6,126 bases of DNA, taken from contig URVA01000084.1 in NCBI GenBank assembly GCA_900551155.1, positions 1-6,126 on the forward strand. The letters are read 5' to 3'. The stretch's first letter is position 1. Every line of letters starts with the position of its first letter. Origin of the DNA: an uncultured Eggerthella sp. (GTDB lineage: Bacteria > Actinomycetota > Coriobacteriia > Coriobacteriales > Eggerthellaceae). The notes below the pieces were generated by a model. That model ran no database searches, was not told the origin of the DNA, and saw only the letters and a list, made by a program, of their open reading frames with translations. This document shows, one piece after another, positions 1 through 6,125 of the stretch. A program made the position numbers and the translations under genes.

Positions 1-2
1 TA

Positions 3-317
3 CTAGTATGGACAGGCTATTTAGATACCAATGCACCCATATTTGTCATGCGTAACAATTCTCAAGTAGGAAGGGAGGCTAACGAGCGTTCATGCCTGCA
101 ATGGCTACCGTATCGCAGAGACGCACATTTAATTGGTAAGCAAGTGTGTCAAGCCCACTTTCTTCGCCTTGTTTCCAGTGAAGATATGCTTACGCCTGCG
201 TTCCTAAAATCCAAAACAGAAAAATCAAATCAATCGATTTTCGTGCTTTCCTTAGAAAACAACCTCAGCTACAGCTTCCTAAACAAAAATGGAACCTTAG
301 TTATGTGCACACAGTAG
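3..317 (+). CDS. Possible 3' end of an unrecognised gene, 5' end outside the window
   Basis: The frame is open from the first bases of the window to a TAG stop at 315-317, giving about 104 residues. An internal ATG at 48 would give 89 residues, but nothing like a Shine-Dalgarno sequence stands before it (the preceding bases read GCACCCATATTTGTC). If the frame is real, it more likely continues from an upstream start. The visible protein is mixed and soluble-looking, with several Cys and Trp residues in its first half and a polar C-terminal part (NQSIFVLSLENN). I see no transmembrane segment, signal peptide or known motif. It converges on the WYL regulator and is followed by hairpins that could end its transcript. 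It could also be a decayed remnant or a chance frame. No function is proposed. Confidence 0.3.
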   Translation, partial: LVWTGYLDTNAPIFVMRNNSQVGREANERSCLQWLPYRRDAHLIGKQVCQAHFLRLVSSEDMLTPAFLKSKTEKSNQSIFVLSLENNLSYSFLNKNGTLVMCTQ

Positions 318-327
318 ACTTCCAAAA

Positions 328-352
328 AAGCGAATTTAAAGCTAATTCGTTT
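328..352. other. AT-rich hairpin after the plus-strand frame
   Basis: CGAATT (331-336) and AATTCG (344-349) form a perfect 6-bp stem around a 7-base loop. On the plus strand a G-U pair and two A-U pairs extend it to 9 bp. It starts 10 bases after the TAG at 315-317. Read on the minus strand, the stem is followed by a run of six T (complement of 324-329), so it could also act as a weak second terminator for transcripts leaving the WYL regulator. The stem has only two G-C pairs, so termination strength in either direction is doubtful. Confidence 0.3.
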
Positions 353-378
353 GACACTCTACTGATAGCAATCATACT
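351..378 (+). promoter_or_regulatory. Candidate sigma70-type promoter
   Basis: A perfect consensus -35 hexamer TTGACA (351-356) is followed after 16 bases by CATACT (373-378), which matches four of six positions of the -10 consensus. The start point would fall at about 385, inside the terminator stem that follows, and no plus-strand gene lies downstream. The -10 box is mediocre and the match may be coincidental in this AT-rich gap. Confidence 0.22.
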
Positions 379-382
379 TACC

Positions 383-426
383 AGAAAGCAGACGACACAC
401 TCCGTGTTCGTCTGCTTTCTTTATCA
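383..426 (+). terminator. Strong intrinsic terminator between convergent genes
   Basis: A 13-bp perfect inverted repeat (arms 383-395 and 408-420) is continued by three more pairs (CAC/GTG) past one bulged T, leaving a 5-base loop. On the plus strand the stem ends in TTTCT and runs into TTATCATTT, a fair U-tract, so it should stop plus-strand transcription coming from the left. It also lies 27 bases after the stop of the WYL regulator on the minus strand. The bases after the stem in that direction (GGTAAG) are not U-rich, so it would be weaker there, with some bidirectional action possible. Confidence 0.7.
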
Positions 427-446
427 TTTAAAACCAACCTGACCTG

Positions 447-1427
447 TTAGCAACTTTCAATCAACGATTGCAAATAAGATTTGTATTCTTCAACCAAGCT
501 CTGTGGCGCAGCAATACGAACAGCACCACCAAGACCTGCAACCCAGCCAAAGAATTGAGGACTTACCCGCACGTTCACTTTTGCACGAGCATTTTCTCCA
601 TCTGGAATTAGTTCTGCATTCTTCCCGAAGCGATCAGTAATGATTTCTACCTTATCTCCCTGAACTTCGAAAATTACCGTTTCCCGCGGACCATCAAATC
701 GCCCAAAATATTCATGATCGTTCTTGCTGAAAGAATATTGTGCAATTTGTTCATTGCGCGTAGCTTTTTCATCACTGATTGTTAGCTTATCCATGCGATC
801 AATGCGATATTCACTAAATTTTTCGTACTTATCGCTCCAGCACGTTACGTAATAAAATCCGCCATCATACGATATTCCCACAGGGGTTACTACATACGTA
901 TCACCGTCATGAACCGCATGACGCTTGCCATCAACACCAAAGCGCATATAGCGGAATTCTATTTTCTTCTTGGCTCGAATAGCCATATGGATAACATCAA
1001 GTGCTTCAAAAACACAATCTGTCTTAGAACGAATACGACCTTCAACATGAATTTGTCGATCAAGCTTTTCTTGTTGACTCAAGCTAGCAAGCGATTTGAT
1101 ATTTGCCAACAGCACATTTGCTTGGCGCACCGTTAAAAACTTACTGGAAGCAACCGCATCAACCATAAGCATTAGCTCGGAAAGGGTGAAATCTCGGTGT
1201 TCAAGAGCATACTCAACAGGGTTTCGTTGATAGGTCTTAATATCCAGCCCAAAGTCTCGCAAAATTTCTAAGTCACGATAAATACTTTTGCGTTCAGCAC
1301 TTATCCCCTCTTCAGCAAGCCGTTGGATAATTTGCGTCATAGACAGCCCATGTTCTGCATCAGTTTCTTCTTGCAGCATGCGTTGAATAAAAAGAAGCTT
1401 AAGCTTTGCATTATTGTTGGCAGCCAT
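447..1427 (-). CDS. WYL-domain transcriptional regulator (HTH, WYL, C-terminal extension)
   Basis: This 326-residue protein has the usual size and order of a WYL regulator. Residues about 7-70 form a DeoR/HTH_11-type winged helix, with the recognition segment around ERKSIYRDLEILRDFG at 45-60. A helical linker follows to about 135. The WYL domain spans about 138-215, where the eponymous strand is degenerate (GGFYYVTCW, 189-197) and is followed by the typical YRIDRM motif at 207-212. The C-terminal WCX region (about 248-326) includes SPQFFGWVAGLGGAVRI. WYL proteins are DNA-binding regulators whose WYL domain is thought to sense a nucleic acid or small ligand; the target here is unknown. The frame is open further upstream to a TTG at 1493, giving 22 more residues, but that start has no ribosome site, whereas the ATG at 1427 has AGGA six bases before it. 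The gene lies 173 bases after the pseudouridine synthase on the same strand, behind a hairpin and a palindrome that may regulate it. Confidence 0.9.
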   Translation of the reverse strand: MAANNNAKLKLLFIQRMLQEETDAEHGLSMTQIIQRLAEEGISAERKSIYRDLEILRDFGLDIKTYQRNPVEYALEHRDFTLSELMLMVDAVASSKFLTVRQANVLLANIKSLASLSQQEKLDRQIHVEGRIRSKTDCVFEALDVIHMAIRAKKKIEFRYMRFGVDGKRHAVHDGDTYVVTPVGISYDGGFYYVTCWSDKYEKFSEYRIDRMDKLTISDEKATRNEQIAQYSFSKNDHEYFGRFDGPRETVIFEVQGDKVEIITDRFGKNAELIPDGENARAKVNVRVSPQFFGWVAGLGGAVRIAAPQSLVEEYKSYLQSLIESC

Positions 1428-1433
1428 ACCTTG

Positions 1434-1437
1434 TCCT
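1434..1437 (-). promoter_or_regulatory. Ribosome binding site that fixes the WYL regulator start
   Basis: On the minus strand AGGA stands six bases before the ATG at 1427. This favours that start over the in-frame TTG at 1493, whose upstream bases (CTGGGCACTTCG) carry no convincing Shine-Dalgarno sequence and form part of a hairpin arm. Confidence 0.7.
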
Positions 1438-1476
1438 ACTCTAAAACCGTTCCAAAGAGCTAGCGGTACTACCTCT

Positions 1477-1527
1477 AAACAACAAACAAACAACGAAGTG
1501 CCCAGAGTTCAGCACCCTAAGCACTTC
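1477..1527 (-). terminator. Hairpin with U-rich tail: intrinsic terminator or attenuator before the WYL regulator
   Basis: In minus-strand RNA, GAAGUGC (1527-1521) pairs perfectly with GCACUUC (1501-1495). The stem continues with UUAGGGU against ACUCUGG, giving 14 bp in all with three G-U pairs and a 5-base GCUGA loop (1513-1509). A U-rich tract, interrupted by G every two to three bases, follows directly (1494-1477). The G-U pairs become A-C mismatches on the plus strand, so the structure favours RNA made in the minus direction. It begins 73 bases after the pseudouridine synthase stop, where an end for the ileS-lspA-rluD transcript is expected. If the regulator is transcribed from a start near 1535, the same element would be an attenuator in its leader. 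The interrupted U-tract makes it imperfect. Confidence 0.5.
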
Positions 1528-1542
1528 TCATATCCCTAATAG

Positions 1543-1575
1543 AGTATACCTTACTGATAAGGTAAATTTGATAAG
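1543..1575 (-). promoter_or_regulatory. Operator-like palindrome and -10-like hexamer upstream of the WYL regulator
   Basis: The palindrome TACCTT-ATCAGT-AAGGTA (1564-1547 on the minus strand) has perfect 6-bp arms. It overlaps TATACT (1548-1543), which matches five of six positions of a -10 box. CTTATC occurs twice with a 14-base period (1575-1570 and 1561-1556), the second copy inside the palindrome. This arrangement would suit a repressor site over a promoter, perhaps autoregulation by the WYL protein. No good -35 hexamer sits at 16-18 bases, so the promoter call is weak. Confidence 0.28.
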
Positions 1576-1600
1576 ACTGTCCCAAATATAGGTCAGAGCA

Positions 1601-2665
1601 TTATAGATGACTAAAGGATTCTACACTTGATACGTCCACCATATCAGCTACACCTCTGCCCTGTTCGCAATAGTGCTGCAAAACTTCTCTACCTGCATCA
1701 GTTAAGCCAATTCGACGATCCTTCAACTTGTGCATAACCTGACGTAAATCTTCAGGAAATGGCGCTAAGAAATTAAGTGTTTCCTGTGTCTTGGGGTGAG
1801 TAAACTCAATAAAGTAGGAATGCAAAAACTGTCTATGAAGACCTAAATTGTCGGCCTTACCAGGAGTGCCATAGGTAGGATCACCTACACACCAGTGTTT
1901 GATGTATTCCATATGAACACGAATCTGATGCGTGCGGCCCGAATACAGCTTGCACTCAATCAAAGAAAAGCCGTTATCTTTATTGCCCGACTCGAAGCGC
2001 TCCAACACTTTAAAGGTAGTTACCGAAGAGCGCGCCTGAGGCTTGTCGGATACCTGCATACGTAAACGATTTTTGTCGCTTCTAAAAATGGGGGCATCGA
2101 TTAAACCAGTATCGCTGGCGATGTTGCCGTGAACTAAACAAAGATAACGCCTGTTCACATTACGTGAGCGAATTTCATCCTGTAATTCAAAACCCACTTC
2201 ATCATTTTTTGCAATAAGCATCAAGCCACTGGTATCACCGTCCAAGCGATGAACAATACCAGGCCTGTCGTCGCCTTGAATATGCGCTAAATTATCGCGC
2301 CCATACAGCGCAATTAAGGCATTAGAAAGCGTGCCATCAGGGTGTCCTGGAGAGGGGTGACATATCAGACCTGCTTGTTTATTGATAACCGCCAAGTCAT
2401 CATCGTCGAAATAAACATCCAGAGGAATATTTTGCGGCTCTAAGAAAATACGATCATTGGTTTCGTATTCTTCGTACACAATAAAATCGCCCGTATGAAC
2501 AATAGTCTTTTTATTCGGCGTTTCTCCGCCAACAAAGACCTTCCCCGCCTCAATTTGCTTTACCGCTTTGCTGCGAGATTCATATAAGCCAGATTCAAAT
2601 AAAAACGAATCTAGCCTCATGTTGTCATAAGCTTCTGTTACGGTCGTCGAAAGACTACGAGCCAT
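1601..2665 (-). CDS. rluD: RluA/RluD-family 23S rRNA pseudouridine synthase
   Basis: This enzyme isomerises uridine to pseudouridine in structured RNA; RluD-type members modify the 23S rRNA helix 69 loop. The 354-residue protein has an N-terminal S4 RNA-binding domain at about 15-75 (MRLDSFLFESGLYESRSKAV) and the RluA catalytic domain from about 80 to 305. The catalytic motif HRLDGDTSG is at 139-147, with Asp142 as the expected nucleophilic aspartate. The second family motif GRTHQIRVH is at 243-251. The start follows the lspA stop by five bases, and AAAGGA (2682-2677) in the last lspA codons is the likely ribosome site, so the two are probably translationally coupled. Family members are usually about 300-330 residues; this one carries about 45 extra C-terminal residues (from about 308), rich in charged and polar amino acids. 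RluA-family specificity cannot be read from sequence alone; the rluD symbol rests on the S4 domain and the common lspA-rluD gene pairing. Confidence 0.93.
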   Translation of the reverse strand: MARSLSTTVTEAYDNMRLDSFLFESGLYESRSKAVKQIEAGKVFVGGETPNKKTIVHTGDFIVYEEYETNDRIFLEPQNIPLDVYFDDDDLAVINKQAGLICHPSPGHPDGTLSNALIALYGRDNLAHIQGDDRPGIVHRLDGDTSGLMLIAKNDEVGFELQDEIRSRNVNRRYLCLVHGNIASDTGLIDAPIFRSDKNRLRMQVSDKPQARSSVTTFKVLERFESGNKDNGFSLIECKLYSGRTHQIRVHMEYIKHWCVGDPTYGTPGKADNLGLHRQFLHSYFIEFTHPKTQETLNFLAPFPEDLRQVMHKLKDRRIGLTDAGREVLQHYCEQGRGVADMVDVSSVESFSHL

Positions 2666-2670
2666 ACGTG

Positions 2671-3243
2671 CTAGTTTCCTTTCTTAGATGAAGATTCTTC
2701 TTTGAATGTTCGCACAACAAATGAAAGGGCGAATAAGATTACACCGCATGTTACGCCAATATCTGCGATGTTAAACGTCGGAAAACTGATAAATAAAGTC
2801 TGGATAAAATCAACAACATATCCAAGCGTGAACCGATCGAGCGCATTTCCTATTCCTCCCGCAAAAACAAGACCAAGAGAAAATGCCTCAAGCCAGGTAA
2901 TCTGGCGAGAAAATAACGCAACAATTACCAACAAAGCCAGCAAAACAACTACTGCAATTACCGCTAACGCTAAGGTAGATCCGCTAAACATATTCCAAGC
3001 AGCACCCGTATTATGCGCCAGGCGAAACTGGATCAACCCCGCAAAGGGACCAGCAAACACTTCACCTTTGTCAAAAGAATTCGCATACGCTTTAGTTGCC
3101 ATATCAAAAGCAAACCAAGCTACGGCAACAACAACAAAGAATAAGAATTTTGCCATTGATATACGCGAAAGGATCCCGCCCTTTCGATCTTCTTGCGAAG
3201 ATTCCTGACGGGATCCTTTATTTTGCTCAGATTCAAACTGCAT
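2671..3243 (-). CDS. lspA: Lipoprotein signal peptidase (signal peptidase II)
   Basis: LspA is a membrane aspartyl protease that cleaves the signal peptide of lipid-modified prolipoproteins before the lipobox cysteine. All family blocks are visible: FDMATK with Asp47, HNTGAAW with Asn78, GNALDR at 132-137 and VVDF with Asp145, then FNIAD with Asp161. Asp145 and Asp161 match the catalytic pair. Four hydrophobic segments lie at about 31-50, 91-111, 117-134 and 160-178, as expected for the four-helix fold. At 190 residues it exceeds the usual 150-170 because of a hydrophilic 29-residue N-terminal segment and a short polar Lys/Ser-rich tail. The chosen ATG follows ileS by 35 bases; its AGGA (3261-3258) is 14 bases away, longer than ideal. 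An in-frame ATG at 3156 would give a typical 161-residue protein but has no well-placed ribosome site. A nested stem-loop occupies codons 9-26. The gene sits between ileS and rluD as a likely operon member. Confidence 0.96.
   Translation of the reverse strand: MQFESEQNKGSRQESSQEDRKGGILSRISMAKFLFFVVVAVAWFAFDMATKAYANSFDKGEVFAGPFAGLIQFRLAHNTGAAWNMFSGSTLALAVIAVVVLLALLVIVALFSRQITWLEAFSLGLVFAGGIGNALDRFTLGYVVDFIQTLFISFPTFNIADIGVTCGVILFALSFVVRTFKEESSSKKGN
3168..3219 (-). other. Nested stem-loop with GCAA tetraloop in the 5' coding part of lspA
   Basis: In the mRNA, AAAGGAUCCCG (3219-3209) pairs perfectly over 11 bp with CGGGAUCCUUU (3178-3168). Inside this, AUCUUC and GAAGAU form a second perfect 6-bp stem closed by the tetraloop GCAA (3196-3193), which fits the stable GNRA class. 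The two stems are separated by an internal loop of 6 and 8 bases. The plus strand would carry UUGC in place of the GNRA loop, so the fold favours lspA mRNA. The element covers codons 9-26, between the annotated start and the alternative ATG at 3156. It has no U-tract, so it is not an intrinsic terminator. Its function, if any, is unknown. Confidence 0.42.
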
Positions 3244-3278
3244 AATAGTCGCAAAAGTCCTGGTACGTAGCGTGTATG

Positions 3279-6125
3279 TTATTCAGCCTCGGTAAAACCA
3301 ATAGCGTCCAGGGCATCGCCACAGCGCTTGCAAACGTGTGAATGATTTGCATTACCACCCAATTCGCGGAAGTTCCAACAACGAGGACATTTCTCACCCG
3401 TTGCAGGAGCAATAGCAGCGCTCAGTTCATCGCCTTCAACAAAATCAACGTGAGCAACGATAAACAACTCTTCGAATACTTCAGCAGCATAAGCCTTCAT
3501 GGCATCAAGTGTTGCCTTTGGAGCTGTTACGGTAACCGTAGCTTCCTGGCTCTTGTTGATTACCTTTTCGCCACGAGCATCTTCCAATGCCTTAGTAACC
3601 ACATCGCGCACTGCGATTACTTCACCAAAGTCAGCCAGGATCTTTGCTAACTCACCTTCGCTAGGCAAAGCAGGGGTAAAATCTTCAGCCTTTGGCCAAC
3701 CTGCAAGCTGGACACTGATCTCGCGACCTTCATTGTTGCGAATAGTGGTTGGATAATGTTCCCATACCTCTTCGCAAGTGAAAGAAAGAATAGGAGACAG
3801 AACACGAACAAGTACTTCGAGAACGTTCATCAAAACAGTCTGTACCGCACGACGACGAGGTGAAGCAGGTGCCTCAGAATACAGACGATCCTTGGTAACG
3901 TCCATATAGATTGCAGACAAATCATTTACGAAGTCGTATGCGCTGCGGTAAACATCCTTAAAGCGATAATCGGTATATGCCGCTTCGATTTCTTTAAGAA
4001 TAGCTGCAGTCTTGGCCATCATATAAGCATCGATAGGCTCAAGCGCATCCCATGCAACCGAATCGGTTTCAGGATTGAAATCATCTAAGTTGCCCAGCAG
4101 GAAGCGGAACGTGTTGCGGAAACGACGATACGCATCGGATACCTGCTTCAAAATGTTTTCAGAAATACTTACGTCCTGAGAGAAATCTACACTTGCTGCC
4201 CACAGACGCAAAACATCCGCGCCAAACTTTTCGCATACTTCAGCAGGATCAACGCCATTGCCTAATGACTTAGACATCTTACGGCCCTGTTCGTCTACCG
4301 TGAAGCCGCAATGCATAACACTCTTGTAGGGTGGAACACCATAAGCGCCAACACTGGTAAGAAGCGAAGACTGGAACCAACCGCGATGCTGGTCAGAGCC
4401 CTCAAGGTACAAATCTGCTGGGAAGCGCAGTCCCTCATCGCTGCGATGCTTGCAAACACTGGTATGAGAAACGCCAGATTCCCACCAAACGTCCAAAATA
4501 TCTTTTTCAGGAAGCAAGTCGGTGCAACCGCATTTTTCACAAGCTACCCCATGAGGCAAATACTCTTTTGGCTCTTTAGTAAACCAAGCATCGGCACCTT
4601 CTGTGCGGAACAATTCAATTACCGCATCAAAGGTTTCTTCGGTTGCAACAGTAGAACCGCACTTAGCGCACTTGAATACAGGAATTGGCACACCCCATGA
4701 ACGCTGACGAGAAATACACCAGTCGGGACGATCAGCAACCATGGAGCCGATACGGCGAGAAGACCAAGCAGGTACCCAGTTAACCTTATTTTCAATAGCA
4801 TCTAATGCTTTTGTGCGCAGGTCGTTCTTTTCCATGGAAACAAACCACTGATCAGTAGCGCGGAAAATAACTGGCTGATGACAACGCCAGCAATGAGGAT
4901 AGCTGTGAGAAATTTCAACATGAGCTACCAATACACCCTGTTCATCAAGCCACTTGATGATTTCAGGATTTGCATCATCAACATCTAATCCAGCAAAGCG
5001 ACCAGCTTCATCGGTAAGAACGCCGTTGTCGTCAACAGGCATCAAAATAGGCAGATCGAATTCCAAACCTACCGCATAGTCTTCCTGACCATGACCAGGA
5101 GCAGTATGAACGCAACCAGTACCAGTATCGAGCGTTACATGGTCGCCATAAACAAACATGCCCTTTAAGTCTTGACGAATTGGACAGGTATAAGAAGTAC
5201 CTGCAAGTTCACGACCCTTTACGGTAACAACATTGCCCTGAGCATCCTTAACAGGCTCATAAGACTGCCAACCAGCCGTCTGAGCTACATCTTCAAGCAG
5301 GTCATACGCCATGATGGTATAGGTACCATCGGCATTAACCATGATGTAATCAGCACCAGGAGCTAAGCAAACTCCCGCATTTGCAGGAAGCGTCCAAGGC
5401 GTTGTTGTCCAAATAAGAACATAAGCAGGATCGGTTACGCCTGCTGCTTCGAAAATAGGAGGAACGGCATCAAGCTTAAAGTTAACGAAAATAGAAGGAG
5501 AAACTTCATCGCTGTATTCAATTTCTGCTTCAGCTAAAGCAGTATGGCAGCGCTTACACCAGTGAATTGGCTTACGACCACGATAAATAGAACCATTGAG
5601 GTACATGGTCTTAAAGATTTCAACATTACCAGCTTCATAATCGGGAATAAACGTAAGGTAAGGATGTTCCCAATCTGCATTTACGCCCAAGCGCTTGAAG
5701 CCTTCACGCTGAATATCAATATGCTCTTCTGCCCATTCACGGCAAAGTTTGCGCAATTCAGGCTGACTGGTTTCTGCCATCTTCTTTGGACCCAAGGTTT
5801 TTTCAACCATATGCTCAATAGGCTGACCATGACAGTCCCATCCAGGAATATAGGGCGTAAAGTAGCCACGCTGCGCATGGCTTTTATTTACAAAGTCTTT
5901 CAGGATTTTGTTAAAAGCGTGACCAACATGAATAGGACCATTTGCATACGGAGGACCATCATGCAGAACAAAGGGAGCATTGTCCTTATTCTTTTCGAGC
6001 ACCTTATGATAAATATCAATATCATTCCAGAATTTCAGGCGCTTTGGTTCGTTTTCAGGTAAATTCGCGCGCATTGCGAAGTCGGTGCGCGGCAAATTCA
6101 TGGTTTGCTTGTAGCTATTGGCCAC
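3279..6125 (-). CDS. ileS: Isoleucyl-tRNA synthetase, bacterial type
   Basis: This class Ia synthetase charges tRNA-Ile in the cytoplasm and edits mischarged valine. The 948-residue protein is full length (E. coli IleRS has about 940 residues) and its first residues align with the E. coli start. The ATP site shows HVGH at 66-69 (HIGH motif) and KMSKS at 616-620. PGWDCHGQPIE at 94-104 is the isoleucine-specific block. The CP1 editing domain lies roughly between 190 and 415, with the Thr-rich WTTTPWTLPAN at 239-249 and GTGCVHTAPGHGQEDY at 335-350, where Asp349 is the conserved editing aspartate. Three Cys clusters suggest zinc sites: C190/C193 with C412/C415, C486/C489 with C529/C532, and the C-terminal ribbon C913/C916/C932/C935 typical of bacterial IleRS. 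The anticodon-binding helices lie at about 690-830. The start is GTG at 6125, one base from the window edge, so its ribosome site and any leader (T-box control is common for ileS) are out of view. It is first in the visible cluster with lspA and rluD. Confidence 0.98.
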   Translation of the reverse strand: MANSYKQTMNLPRTDFAMRANLPENEPKRLKFWNDIDIYHKVLEKNKDNAPFVLHDGPPYANGPIHVGHAFNKILKDFVNKSHAQRGYFTPYIPGWDCHGQPIEHMVEKTLGPKKMAETSQPELRKLCREWAEEHIDIQREGFKRLGVNADWEHPYLTFIPDYEAGNVEIFKTMYLNGSIYRGRKPIHWCKRCHTALAEAEIEYSDEVSPSIFVNFKLDAVPPIFEAAGVTDPAYVLIWTTTPWTLPANAGVCLAPGADYIMVNADGTYTIMAYDLLEDVAQTAGWQSYEPVKDAQGNVVTVKGRELAGTSYTCPIRQDLKGMFVYGDHVTLDTGTGCVHTAPGHGQEDYAVGLEFDLPILMPVDDNGVLTDEAGRFAGLDVDDANPEIIKWLDEQGVLVAHVEISHSYPHCWRCHQPVIFRATDQWFVSMEKNDLRTKALDAIENKVNWVPAWSSRRIGSMVADRPDWCISRQRSWGVPIPVFKCAKCGSTVATEETFDAVIELFRTEGADAWFTKEPKEYLPHGVACEKCGCTDLLPEKDILDVWWESGVSHTSVCKHRSDEGLRFPADLYLEGSDQHRGWFQSSLLTSVGAYGVPPYKSVMHCGFTVDEQGRKMSKSLGNGVDPAEVCEKFGADVLRLWAASVDFSQDVSISENILKQVSDAYRRFRNTFRFLLGNLDDFNPETDSVAWDALEPIDAYMMAKTAAILKEIEAAYTDYRFKDVYRSAYDFVNDLSAIYMDVTKDRLYSEAPASPRRRAVQTVLMNVLEVLVRVLSPILSFTCEEVWEHYPTTIRNNEGREISVQLAGWPKAEDFTPALPSEGELAKILADFGEVIAVRDVVTKALEDARGEKVINKSQEATVTVTAPKATLDAMKAYAAEVFEELFIVAHVDFVEGDELSAAIAPATGEKCPRCWNFRELGGNANHSHVCKRCGDALDAIGFTEAE

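Noticed and set aside
909..1136. 75-residue plus-strand frame opposite the WYL regulator
   Set aside because: It is antisense to the linker and WYL domain of a well-supported gene, with no ribosome site or known motif.
1428..1493. 22-residue N-terminal extension of the WYL regulator from a TTG start
   Set aside because: The TTG has no Shine-Dalgarno sequence and the added residues fall in the U-rich tail of a hairpin. The ATG at 1427 has a well-spaced AGGA and begins just before the winged-helix domain.
2702..3208. 168-residue plus-strand open frame opposite lspA
   Set aside because: It lies wholly antisense to lspA, which has every catalytic motif. Its translation is low in complexity (Thr, Ala, Asn, Lys) as expected for a complement of hydrophobic codons, and it has no ribosome site or family motif.
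3244..3278. Possible terminator or promoter between ileS and lspA
   Set aside because: The 35-base gap has no stable stem with a U-tract and no convincing -35/-10 pair, so read-through from ileS is the simpler view.
4295..4801. Overlapping short frames on both strands within ileS
   Set aside because: All fall inside the ileS catalytic region containing KMSKS and the internal Cys knuckles; none has independent support.
5544..6062. 172-residue plus-strand open frame opposite ileS
   Set aside because: It is antisense to the most conserved part of ileS (HIGH region and start of CP1) and shows no recognisable motif, so it is a shadow of ileS codon use.
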